Assembly (NCBI GenBank): GCA_937775265.1 | Contig: CALKBV010000010.1 | Location: 62,001 to 126,000, forward strand | Direction: 5' to 3' | Source: an uncultured Pseudomonadales bacterium | GTDB taxonomy: Bacteria; Pseudomonadota; Gammaproteobacteria; Pseudomonadales; Azotimanducaceae | Length of the DNA: 64,000 bases | Part shown: piece by piece, positions 51,557 through 60,312 of the stretch | How positions within the stretch are numbered: the stretch's first letter is position 1 | Layout: each line of letters begins with the position of its first letter | Translations under genes and position numbers: made by a program | The notes under the pieces: generated by a model | The model's input: the letters and a program-made list of their open reading frames with translations, nothing else | What the model was told of the DNA's origin: nothing | The model's database searches: none

Positions 51557-51964
51557 ATGAATATAGTTGATCCAGCGGTAATCCAGTTTGCGAATGACAA
51601 TTTCTACTTGGCGTTCAATAGCCGGGATGCGGTCCAGATGTCAGTTTTGTGGACGGAGGACTACCCCTGCGTTTGCATCCATCCGGGTTGGGCACCACTT
51701 TTAGGTAGGGACGAAATTATGGAGAGTTGGAACAATATATTCAGCGGCCAGGAACCAGGCATTCAAATTGTATGCCATAGTCCAAGAGTGCTCTTGCAAG
51801 GCGACCTCTTCTCCGTAATTTGCTACGAACAACTACCGGCGGGTTGGCTGGTTGCAACAAATAATTTCGTGATTGAGGCGGGCAGTGTTCGCATGGTTCA
51901 TCATCAGGCCAGTCAGTGTATGGTGCCGCCTGAACTGGATGAACCCCCGGTGGTTCTTCAGTAA
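51557..51964 (+). CDS. NTF2-like/SnoaL-type nuclear transport factor 2 family protein
   Basis: 135-residue cone-shaped alpha+beta protein of the NTF2/SnoaL superfamily. The helix ANDNFYLAFNSRDAVQMSVLW followed by CIHPGWAPLLGRDEIMESWNNIF is the family start, and the later strands include FSVICYEQLPAGWLVATNNFVIEAG and VRMVHHQASQ. Possible small-molecule binding, isomerase or scaffold role; no catalytic residues are assignable. The stop is directly adjacent to the stop of the convergent acyltransferase gene. Confidence 0.85.
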   Translation: MNIVDPAVIQFANDNFYLAFNSRDAVQMSVLWTEDYPCVCIHPGWAPLLGRDEIMESWNNIFSGQEPGIQIVCHSPRVLLQGDLFSVICYEQLPAGWLVATNNFVIEAGSVRMVHHQASQCMVPPELDEPPVVLQ

Positions 51965-52588
51965 TTACTGATCTTCTTCTCTTAATCTGATTCGGCTCTT
52001 GTTCTCGGGGTACTTGCCGACAATCGGTTCGTAGAATTCTCGAATTCTATTCATATCCTGAGAGAGGTCAGAGGGCAGAAATGCCAGGCCAAGACCTGCT
52101 TCTTTTTTCTGGTAGTCCAGATATCCGCAAACCAGTGGAATCTGTGCGGCTTCTGCTATCCGGTAGAAGCCGGATTTCCAATGTTCGGTTTTTCGACGAG
52201 TTCCCGATGGCGGAATGACCAGAGCAATACCCGAACCGTGTTCAATTTGTGCGCTAAGTGACTGGACAAGGTTGTTGCGCTTTGACCTATCCACGGGAAC
52301 GCCGCCTAGGAATCGAAGTATTGACCCTAAAGGTGATCGAAACAGACTGTCCTTACCTAGCCAATTGACGCTAATGCCGAATGAATAGGCTGCTGCCAGC
52401 AGGAAGATGAAATCCCAGTTGGTGGTGTGTGGTGCGGCAATGATGACGATGTTTCTGGCGCTGGGAACCTGACCGGCCTTTCGCCAACCGAAAACTGACA
52501 GCACCAGTTGGCCCAATAGCTGTGCTAGCGGGTTACACCGCCGGGGTTCGTTGAGGTTCATTACCTGGGAAGGTTCCTGATGTATCAA
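51965..52588 (-). CDS. lysophospholipid acyltransferase family protein
   Basis: Inner-membrane-associated 1-acyl-glycerol-phosphate-type acyltransferase, 207 residues. The catalytic HX4D motif is HTTNWD near residue 54, followed by a hydrophobic helix (IFLLAAAYSFGISVNWLGK) and the substrate-binding FLGGVPVDRS and PPSGTRRKTEHWKSGFY blocks in place of the usual FPEGTRS. This variant is typical of small PlsC-like enzymes whose acceptor lipids are unknown. Convergent with the NTF2-like gene, with adjacent stops. Confidence 0.87.
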   Translation of the reverse strand: MIHQEPSQVMNLNEPRRCNPLAQLLGQLVLSVFGWRKAGQVPSARNIVIIAAPHTTNWDFIFLLAAAYSFGISVNWLGKDSLFRSPLGSILRFLGGVPVDRSKRNNLVQSLSAQIEHGSGIALVIPPSGTRRKTEHWKSGFYRIAEAAQIPLVCGYLDYQKKEAGLGLAFLPSDLSQDMNRIREFYEPIVGKYPENKSRIRLREEDQ

Positions 52589-52753
52589 TATCGCACCGGG
52601 TTTATCCCGCGGCTTGCACCGTTAATTTAGCACCGCATTAACATTTAGGCTACTGCCCGCCCGCTAATTAACTGATAACTTTCCTACATATCTAGGCTCA
52701 CCGTTCGGGTTGGCTTTGGCTAACTTGTAACTACCCGATAAAGTGCAGGCTTT

Positions 52754-52769
52754 TGGTCATAGGTGACCA
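52754..52769. promoter_or_regulatory. 6-bp inverted repeat upstream of the TPR-CHAT gene
   Basis: TGGTCA (52754-52759) and TGACCA (52764-52769) are reverse complements around TAGG, 57 bp before the start codon. It sits where a promoter or operator should be, but short dyads like this arise by chance. Confidence 0.3.
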
Positions 52770-52825
52770 TAGAGTAGTGATACAGTGACCCTTCGCTATT
52801 CGAAAACTTACAAGGACCATTTGTC

Positions 52826-55800
52826 ATGTTCAGGAAAATAGCTGCCATATTATTGATGTGTGTCGTCACCAACGCTTATGGATCAGATCTCCGGGCCGCC
52901 GCGGAAGAGGCGTTAATGACGGGTGATATCGAACTTGCACTCCAGTCCTACGTGGAGCTCCTTGCGGAGTTTCCGGATGATCAGGAATCACTGAAAATCG
53001 CGGTCATGCTGGCTGAGGAGATCGGAGCCGTAGAGCTGGCACTTCAGTTACTGATTGTCGATGTAGAGCGATCGGTTGAACTGAAAGAAATAGACAGAAC
53101 TCAGTCTAGCTTACAGCTCATTACGGAGATCAATAACAAGCTACCCGCATGGGTCGAAGAGACGCTCGCAGTTGCATCTGCAACCACCGAAGATCAACTC
53201 GTAGATTTCGAGGTCTGGCAGGCATTGACAGCAGAAGGTCAAGCGTTGCTGGAGTCAGGAGATTTTGAAAATGCCATGATGCTGTTCGAGGAAACGCTGA
53301 TGCTTGCTGTGGGAGTCTTTGGCCCTGACCACTGGCTGGCAGTAGCGTCAACCAGGGATAGTGGGCTTGCTGCAAGGTATCTCGAAGATGCAGCGGCTGC
53401 TGATGCATTCTATAGCGACGCCTATGCCACCAGCAGTGAGCTGCTCGGCGAGGCACATCCCCAGACACAATATATTGCCGGCCTTATGGCAGAGCTTTTT
53501 AACGCTGCCCAGGCGTTCGAAGAAGCCGAGGCCATGAAGGAATTCATCACAGCGAATTACGAATCAGAAATCGGTGTCGCGCACAGTCTGACGATGGCAT
53601 CGAGGTTAAGTTTAGTCGACACCCTAACCGAGGCCGCAGATAACACTAGAGCAGAAGAACTCCTATCTGTGGTGTGCGGTGTCTATACCGAGAACTACAG
53701 TGCGTACCACGCTAAAACGCTGGAGTGTCAGTCTCGGCTTGCGATACTGAATCGGAATACAGGGAGTCTGGATGAAGCCGAGAAAATACTAGTAGCGACT
53801 GCCCGGAATTTGGCGGAATCCACAAACGGCATTTCAGAGTTTGCGATTAGGATTCAGGTCGATCTTGCTGATATTTATTGGGAACAGGGTGAATACCAGG
53901 CCTCAAAAGATAAGTTATCTGGCTTGATCCTGACAGCCCGCCAGATTGGGGAAACTGATCTCAGTTTTATCGGTAAGAATTATTTGGCCCGGGTCCTGGC
54001 CAGTGAAGGTGAATTAGATAGCGCGCAGTTAGTCTCAGAGGATGTTGTAGGATACGGCGAATTGGCCTGGCGGGAGAGTCCCGTTCAATATTACAACGCG
54101 TTACTTGAGTTGGGTGCCGTCTATCAGCGTAAAAGCAGATTTGAAGACGCAGAAAGGATTTTTGAGGAAACCATGCTCGCCATGCTTGAAATAGGGGGTG
54201 AATATCATCCCACTGCGCTTGTTGCGATGAATAATCTGGGTAATATTTATGAGCAGTTAGGTTTTTACGATGACGCGGAGCCTGTGCTCGAACAAGCCCT
54301 GGGTGGTATGGAGGTCGCCATGGGGCTGTCGCACCCGCAGACGGCGCGGACCCGCAACAATCTGGCGTTACTGCATGAAAGCCAGGGAAACTTCAGGGAA
54401 GCAGAACCCCTATACGACACCAGTTATGAACATATCTCCGAATCGCTGGGTCAAAATCATCCGGATGCAATGGGTATGCAAAATAACCTGGCTTACCTTT
54501 ATATGATGATGGAAGAGCATGAAGCTGCTGCGGCCATGTTCGAAGATCTGGTAGAGCGTTGGAGTATTTCCCTTGGCGCAGATCATCAGGATGCATTAAA
54601 AAGCCGCAACAACCTGGGCCGGGTTTACCAGAAGCTAGGACGGCTGGATGAGGCGCAGCAGCAGGTTACGACTGCACTGGCTACCCGAAGAATGTCGTTA
54701 GGGGAACGACATATTGATACGATTCGCTCGATGATCGATCTGGGATCAATTTACCTTGATCAGGGAAGGCTTAATGACGCCCGCAACGAACTCACCGAAG
54801 CACTGAAAATTGCAGAACAGGAAATTGGCGAGCAGCATCCTTATACGTTTGAAGCGCTGAACAACCTGGCCAGGGTTGAAGAGGCAGCGGGTAAATTTTC
54901 CGTGGCGGTTGAACTCAGGGAAAAGGGGCTTGCCAGGCGGAGTGTGTTCCTGGACCGTATGTTGTGGGTGACAGGAGAAAACGCTCGTGATGGCTATATC
55001 CGGCTTCATAGACCTGAACTTGATGATTACCTGAGCTTGTTGGCTTTAATTACAGATCCAATTCGCGGCAAAAAGGCGATCGAGGCAAGCCTCCAAAGAA
55101 AGGGGCTATTACTGAAGATTACCTCGGAAATCGAACAGGTAGCACAGCTATCAACTGACCCAAGGTTAGCCTCTATTTCTACTGAACTTGAACGCGCCCG
55201 AAGGACGCTCGCGTCGTTGACGCTTTCCGGGCCCACAGCGGATACCCAGGGGCGCCATGCAGCAGCTCTCTATGAATTGGAACTTAGGGTTAATTACCTG
55301 CAGGGTGAGCTAGGTCGCGCGAGTGTGCGATATCGCTCATCTATTGCCGGTACTAACGCCGATGCGCTAGCGGATTCTCTCCCAGAGGATACCGCTTTGG
55401 TTGATATTATGATGTATAGCGAAGGCGATGAACCCCGCGTGCTGGCCGGGGTGATTGTCAATCAGGGTGGAGAAATCAGCTACGACCTTGTTGAGTTCTC
55501 AGACCGGGGTGCGATGGAGGAATCGGTGATCGAATATCGCACGATAATCCAGGATGACCTGGCCGATGACGATGAGATCATTGAAGCGGGGCAACTCGTA
55601 TACGAGCTGGTGTGGGCGCCGATAAGGGAAAGCACTGGCGAGCTTGAATATGTTTACCTGATACCTGATGGGGTGTTGAATATCCTGCCTTTCAACGCTC
55701 TCATGAATGACGATGAGCAATACCTCATCCAGACCACCGACGTTCATATTCTAACTTCTGGCAGAGACCTCTTACCGAATGACGATAAGTTGTCGTTGGG

Positions 55801-56557
55801 GCCGTATGTGATTCTGGCAGGACCCGACTACAACTCGGACCAGGTGGTGGGTGCAGAAGAACTGCAAATTGCCGCTGGTCGCCGTTCTGCAGCAATGAAG
55901 CTTGGTATCAGGGGTGCTGGTGGCGGGTTGCGTGGCCTGAACTTCGCGCCACTACCTGGCGCAGAAAAAGAAGGAAGAACGATTACGGAGCGGCTCGTAG
56001 CCAAAGAACATGTAAATGACGTTTTCTTTGGTGAACAGGCTCAGGAAAGGGTGTTGGCAGAGATCACTGAGTCTCCGGAAATATTACACCTTGCTACTCA
56101 CGGTTTTTTCCTCGAGGCGGATGACACCCTTCGGAAAAGGCTTCTAAAGATGCAGCGGTCTTCAGAAATCCACGTTCCGCCCCCGGGTGACAATCCTCTT
56201 TTACGAGCCGGGTTGGCTTTTGCAGGTATCAACTCGAACGCGCAGTTCCTCGGTGATATCGATACCGTCAATGACGGCGTACTAACGGCACTCGAAGTGT
56301 TGGGGCTTAACCTTTCAGGTACAAAGCTGGTCGTGCTTTCTGCTTGTGAAACCGGCCTTGGGGAAATTCATGAAGGCGAAGGTGTCTATGGGCTGCGTAG
56401 ATCGTTCCAGGAAGCCGGTGTCGCTGAGGTCATCAGTTCCTTGTGGGAAGTCAGTGACGGGGGAACCCAGGCGTTGATGACAGACTTTTATGACAGGCTC
56501 CTCGATGGCAATCCAGCCCGTGAAGCCTTGCGTGACAGCGCAGCTAGCGATGATTGA
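52826..56557 (+). CDS. exported TPR-repeat/CHAT-domain protein, C-terminus frameshifted
   Basis: Very large exported protein (1243 residues). It has a signal peptide (about 1-20, MFRKIAAILLMCVVTNAYGS), some 600-700 residues of tetratricopeptide repeats, many of kinesin-light-chain type (MNNLGNIYEQLGFYDDAEP, RNNLALLHESQGNFREAEP, RNNLGRVYQKLGRLDEAQQ), and a C-terminal CHAT (caspase-HetF-associated-with-TPR) domain. The CHAT catalytic dyad is His1092 in LHLATHGFFLE and Cys1174 in VVLSACETGLGE, so it may be an active cysteine peptidase in the periplasm. The frame ends at SAASDD (56557), but a +1 frame continues with AQLAMIDSPEWGYPYIWSAF to 56642, the expected end of a CHAT domain; one extra base near 56536-56537 explains this. 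Start ATG 52826. A TolC-family gene follows. Confidence 0.88.
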   Translation: MFRKIAAILLMCVVTNAYGSDLRAAAEEALMTGDIELALQSYVELLAEFPDDQESLKIAVMLAEEIGAVELALQLLIVDVERSVELKEIDRTQSSLQLITEINNKLPAWVEETLAVASATTEDQLVDFEVWQALTAEGQALLESGDFENAMMLFEETLMLAVGVFGPDHWLAVASTRDSGLAARYLEDAAAADAFYSDAYATSSELLGEAHPQTQYIAGLMAELFNAAQAFEEAEAMKEFITANYESEIGVAHSLTMASRLSLVDTLTEAADNTRAEELLSVVCGVYTENYSAYHAKTLECQSRLAILNRNTGSLDEAEKILVATARNLAESTNGISEFAIRIQVDLADIYWEQGEYQASKDKLSGLILTARQIGETDLSFIGKNYLARVLASEGELDSAQLVSEDVVGYGELAWRESPVQYYNALLELGAVYQRKSRFEDAERIFEETMLAMLEIGGEYHPTALVAMNNLGNIYEQLGFYDDAEPVLEQALGGMEVAMGLSHPQTARTRNNLALLHESQGNFREAEPLYDTSYEHISESLGQNHPDAMGMQNNLAYLYMMMEEHEAAAAMFEDLVERWSISLGADHQDALKSRNNLGRVYQKLGRLDEAQQQVTTALATRRMSLGERHIDTIRSMIDLGSIYLDQGRLNDARNELTEALKIAEQEIGEQHPYTFEALNNLARVEEAAGKFSVAVELREKGLARRSVFLDRMLWVTGENARDGYIRLHRPELDDYLSLLALITDPIRGKKAIEASLQRKGLLLKITSEIEQVAQLSTDPRLASISTELERARRTLASLTLSGPTADTQGRHAAALYELELRVNYLQGELGRASVRYRSSIAGTNADALADSLPEDTALVDIMMYSEGDEPRVLAGVIVNQGGEISYDLVEFSDRGAMEESVIEYRTIIQDDLADDDEIIEAGQLVYELVWAPIRESTGELEYVYLIPDGVLNILPFNALMNDDEQYLIQTTDVHILTSGRDLLPNDDKLSLGPYVILAGPDYNSDQVVGAEELQIAAGRRSAAMKLGIRGAGGGLRGLNFAPLPGAEKEGRTITERLVAKEHVNDVFFGEQAQERVLAEITESPEILHLATHGFFLEADDTLRKRLLKMQRSSEIHVPPPGDNPLLRAGLAFAGINSNAQFLGDIDTVNDGVLTALEVLGLNLSGTKLVVLSACETGLGEIHEGEGVYGLRRSFQEAGVAEVISSLWEVSDGGTQALMTDFYDRLLDGNPAREALRDSAASDD

Positions 56558-56700
56558 CTCTCCAGAATGGGGGTATCCATATATTTGGTCTGCATTTATG
56601 ATCGTTGGTAGTTACGAGTCTGCCGGAGTTACTATTCAATAGTTCGACTTTTGGCACCCTATGCTTTAATGTTTTTTTTTCCCGATAGTCAGGTGAATCT

Positions 56701-58038
56701 ATGAAGGTTTCGACAGTGTCACTTTCTTTAAGAAAAGTCTTGATACATTCCTCGATCTTACCGTCCGTGCTGGTTCTTGGGCTAATTGTTCCATGCGCCT
56801 CAGCTCAGACGTTGGACGAGGCGATAAAGGCGACACTGCGAACAAACCCGGATGTACTCGCTAGTCACTACAGTGTGAGGGCGGCTGAAGAGTTGAAGAA
56901 CCAGGCTCGAGGAGGCTATTTCCCAAGGCTGGATGTGGTGCTTGCGGGAGGCAGGGAAAGATCTAATAACACGACAACTCGCGCTCTGGACGACGGTGAC
57001 TTATCTCTGACTCGGGCAGAGAGGAGCATTCGCCTTACCCAACTTATTTATGATGGTTCGTCGACACGAAACCTGGTTAAGCAACAATCTGCTCTGGTTG
57101 ATGCTTCTCTCGCTCGATTGGTCAGCACCCAGGAAAATATCAGCTTACGTGCGATTCAGGTTTATCTTGAATCTCTTCGAAGGGCTGTCGTCGTTAGGCT
57201 CGCAGAGGAAAATCTCGGGTACCACGAAGAAACACTTGGAAAGATTATTGAGCGGTTTGAAAGTGGGGTGGGTACCAAGGTTGATGTCGTGCAGACCCGT
57301 GGTAGGCGAGCGCAGGCTAAATCTAACGTCCTGCTGTCACAAAGGGACGCGAAAAACGGAATTGCAGAGTTCTATCGCGTAGTCGGTGAGCGCCCTGAGA
57401 TGCTGGTCGAGCCTCAAACTGTTGGTGGTGTTCCGGGAACACTGGAACAGGCTCTTGAACTTGCACTCGCTAATAATCCGGGGCTTAAAGCGGTAGAAGC
57501 AGAACTTGAAGCATCGATCGCAGGAAGGAGGCAAGCGAAAGGAGCTTTCTTTCCTCGGTTTGACCTGGAAATTGGCGCAACTCGAAATGATGATACCGAT
57601 GGTTCTTTAGGTGCGAATGATGATGAATCTGCCGTCATCAGGATGACCTATAACATCTATCGCGGTGGCGCCGATCGTGCTCGGCTAAACGAAGCCGAAG
57701 CCCGCGAGTTTGCACTCAGGGAGAGTGTTCGCAGTAGTAAGCGTGCCGTAGAAGAGGATGTAACGCTAATATGGAATGAACTACAGGATATTCTGGTGAG
57801 GCTTGAATACCTGGATGCCTATGTGAAATCGACGGAAGAAGTCCTTAGTGTGTACGTCGAGCAATTGACGCTCGGTAAGCGAACTCTCCTGGATTTGTTG
57901 GATGTTCAGAACGAATTGCTCAGAGCGCAGATTTCAAAAGTGTCTGGGGATTATATCGCTCTGCTGGCTCGCTACAGAGTTCTGGCAAGCACTGGTCGAT
58001 TGCTTGACACGCTGGAAATTAACCCAGATACGCTCTAA
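56701..58038 (+). CDS. TolC-family outer-membrane channel protein (type I secretion / efflux)
   Basis: Outer-membrane trimeric channel subunit of 445 residues. A signal peptide of about 35 residues precedes the mature start TLDEAIKATLRTNPDVLASHY, the classical first coiled helix. The two internal repeats and long alpha-barrel helices are visible (RAIQVYLESLRRAVVVRLAEENL; ALELALANNPGLKAVEAELEAS), and the end RYRVLASTGRLLDTLEI is the TolC/LapE-type C-terminus. AGGTGA lies five bases before the ATG. It could serve the type I exporter encoded at 38.7-42.1 kb, or the upstream TPR-CHAT gene; the wiring is inference. Confidence 0.92.
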   Translation: MKVSTVSLSLRKVLIHSSILPSVLVLGLIVPCASAQTLDEAIKATLRTNPDVLASHYSVRAAEELKNQARGGYFPRLDVVLAGGRERSNNTTTRALDDGDLSLTRAERSIRLTQLIYDGSSTRNLVKQQSALVDASLARLVSTQENISLRAIQVYLESLRRAVVVRLAEENLGYHEETLGKIIERFESGVGTKVDVVQTRGRRAQAKSNVLLSQRDAKNGIAEFYRVVGERPEMLVEPQTVGGVPGTLEQALELALANNPGLKAVEAELEASIAGRRQAKGAFFPRFDLEIGATRNDDTDGSLGANDDESAVIRMTYNIYRGGADRARLNEAEAREFALRESVRSSKRAVEEDVTLIWNELQDILVRLEYLDAYVKSTEEVLSVYVEQLTLGKRTLLDLLDVQNELLRAQISKVSGDYIALLARYRVLASTGRLLDTLEINPDTL

Positions 58039-58176
58039 TACCACTTTTGCCAACAGTCCCGCGAAGGGGAATGTCAAAGATTGCCCGTACCCTCTAGAAA
58101 ACGTCCTCAAAATGTGCCTTAATGGCCGCTTGCTTTAATTCACGTAATTTTAAAAAGTGTTTAAAATCAATAGCAT

Positions 58177-59577
58177 ATGATTGGCGTAGGTCTAGATTTC
58201 GGTACTTCAAACAGCGCGGCCGCGTGGTACGATGGCGAGCAGGTGCGCATGATACCACTCGAAGAATGCGATGCGATAATGCCCACCGCGATGCATCTGG
58301 ATCGTGAACTGATTCCCCTGACGGGGGAAGCAGCGGTCGCCCAGTATATCGATGAGAATCGTGACCGGATTGTCGAGTTGACGCCCGAAGTGATCGCGAA
58401 AGCCAGTATGGTTACCTCTGAAGCTAATTCAGCCGATCCTCATTCCGAAGCTGAAACTGAAACGTCCAGTGTCTACGGCCAACCCTGGGTTGATCGTGGA
58501 ATGCCCGGAAGGTTATTCCGGGGGGTGAAACGTTTACTGGGTAATAGTTCGATAAGGCGCCTCCTGGTATTTGATCATCCGTTTCGATTAGTGGCGTTAA
58601 TTACCCCAATACTCTTGCGAATTCGTCAGGCGATAGAGGAAAGTCTGGCTGAGCCTCTCGCTGATATTCACTTTGGTCACCCGGTGTTATTTGAAGGCAA
58701 TGAGAACCTCAGAAACAACCTTGCCTTCGATAGACTTTCAGAAGCATGCGGCCATGCCGGTATCAATAAGCTGACGTTTTATCCTGAACCGGTTGCTGCA
58801 ACCTTGAGTTATCGTCATGACGAGCAGTCTCCTGACAGCGGTTGTGTCCTGACAGTGGATTTTGGTGGAGGTACCCTTGATCTAAGTGTTGTGGAGTATT
58901 CAGGGACAAGTTTTGATGTGCTCTCAACGTCCGGTATCTCATTGGGTGGCGATCACATTGATCAGCTAATCTTTAGAGAGCTTCTGTTTCCGCACTTTGG
59001 CAAAGGGGAAACCTGGTCAAGGGTCAAAGATGGTCGTTTGATTGAAAATGACTTTCCCTTTGAGGAATATGAAGACAAGTTGTTGAACTGGGCCGTCACC
59101 TATATTCTCAACCAGAACCAGTACCGCTCAAAAATTATCGATCGCATTGCCCAAGGAGGTCAGGGTAAGGAAAAGTTTGAGCGGTTGCTTGAACTGATTA
59201 CTCATAACTTCAGTTATCTCGTGTTCCAGTCAATTAAGGATGCAAAGGCAGCCCTGTCGAACGTCGAAGAAACCATCATCGATGTCCCTGAGCTTGATCT
59301 GGCAGTTCCTTTTTCAAGAGACCAGTTCGAGCAAATTATGACAGATATGCTTGGGCGTATCGAAAATGTCACCGAAGAAGTCTTGCAGCGTTCAGGTAGG
59401 GGAAGGGCAGACATCGATATTGTGATTCGAACCGGTGGGTCATCCCAGATCGCAGCGGTGAAGCGGTTACTGGAAAAGCAATTCCCGGGCAAGGTGACTG
59501 AGCACGACCCATTCACGAGCGTGGCTGCGGGATTAGCCATTGCAAGTTATTATGGATATCAGTTTCAACAATCCTGA
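58177..59577 (+). CDS. Hsp70-like (YegD-type) ATPase
   Basis: Actin-fold ATPase of 466 residues. Phosphate-1 motif GLDFGTSNSAAAW (4-16), phosphate-2 motif TVDFGGGTLDLSVVE (about 228-242) and adenosine motif RTGGSSQIAAVKRLL (about 415-429) are all present. It lacks the DnaK substrate-binding domain, and like YegD it carries an insertion (about 85-150, here with the basic MPGRLFRGVKRLLGNSSIRRLL and a hydrophobic run). Chaperone or regulatory role; substrate unknown. Weak ribosome-binding site; 138 bp from the TolC-family gene. A peroxidase-related gene begins 11 bases after its stop and is probably co-transcribed. Confidence 0.87.
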   Translation: MIGVGLDFGTSNSAAAWYDGEQVRMIPLEECDAIMPTAMHLDRELIPLTGEAAVAQYIDENRDRIVELTPEVIAKASMVTSEANSADPHSEAETETSSVYGQPWVDRGMPGRLFRGVKRLLGNSSIRRLLVFDHPFRLVALITPILLRIRQAIEESLAEPLADIHFGHPVLFEGNENLRNNLAFDRLSEACGHAGINKLTFYPEPVAATLSYRHDEQSPDSGCVLTVDFGGGTLDLSVVEYSGTSFDVLSTSGISLGGDHIDQLIFRELLFPHFGKGETWSRVKDGRLIENDFPFEEYEDKLLNWAVTYILNQNQYRSKIIDRIAQGGQGKEKFERLLELITHNFSYLVFQSIKDAKAALSNVEETIIDVPELDLAVPFSRDQFEQIMTDMLGRIENVTEEVLQRSGRGRADIDIVIRTGGSSQIAAVKRLLEKQFPGKVTEHDPFTSVAAGLAIASYYGYQFQQS

Positions 59578-59588
59578 AGGCTATTCAA

Positions 59589-60156
59589 ATGGAAAAACCA
59601 ATCAGTAGATTCCCGGTTCCGAGCCTGGAGCAGATCCCCGAAGACTTGCGAAATCGAATTATAGAAATACAGGAGAAGACGGGATTCGTCCCGAATGTAT
59701 TTCTGACCCTGGCGCATCGGCCCGAGGAACTACGTGCTTTTATGGCCTATCACGACGCGCTGATGGAAGGAGACTCTGGCCTGTCAAAAGCGGAACGGGA
59801 AATGATCGTGGTCGCTACCTCTGCGGTTAATGATTGCCAGTATTGTGTGATTGCCCATGGAGCGATTCTCCGAATCAGGGCAAAGAACCCTCGCATATCA
59901 GATCAGATAGCCATTAACTACCGGAAGGCCGACTTGACGCTGAGGGAAGAGGCTATGCTGGAGTTCGCTCTGAAAGTAGCCAGTTCTTCAGGTGAGGTGT
60001 CAGACGCAAGACATTGCGAAGGTTAGGGCGCAGGGATTCAGCATGGAAGATGTGTGGGACATTGGTGCCATCACTGCGTTTTTTGCGCTCAGCAACCGAA
60101 TGGCTAATCTGACCAGCATGCGGCCGAACGATGAATTCTTCGGTATGGCGAGATAA
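59589..60156 (+). pseudogene. peroxidase-related (AhpD/CMD-type) protein gene with a frameshift near the 3' end
   Basis: The frame from the ATG 59589 encodes an alkylhydroperoxidase-D-like helical protein with the redox centre NDCQYCVIAHG (Cys-x-x-Cys and His) at about 81-89, after a typical N-terminus (RFPVPSLEQIPEDLRNRI) and the LSKAEREMIVVATSAVN helix. After GEVSDA the frame ends at 60026. One base further on, a +1 frame gives DIAKVRAQGFSMEDVWDIGA, then ITAFFALSNRMANLTSMRPN and a stop at 60154-60156, exactly the expected C-terminus. One extra base near 60008 is the simplest explanation. The catalytic part is intact, so the truncated 145-residue protein may keep some activity. Confidence 0.8.
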
Positions 60157-60312
60157 ATGTTAACTTGTCGTTAACAGATATTCATCTGGCGCCCCCAAGC
60201 TCCAGCGTAAATATAGTCTCTTGAGAGCCCGGTTGGAATAAGCAGGGACTTTTGGGTCGAAGCCCGCCCGTAAACATTGTAATGTTGTCGGGTTCAATGA
60301 AAATAGCCCGTT

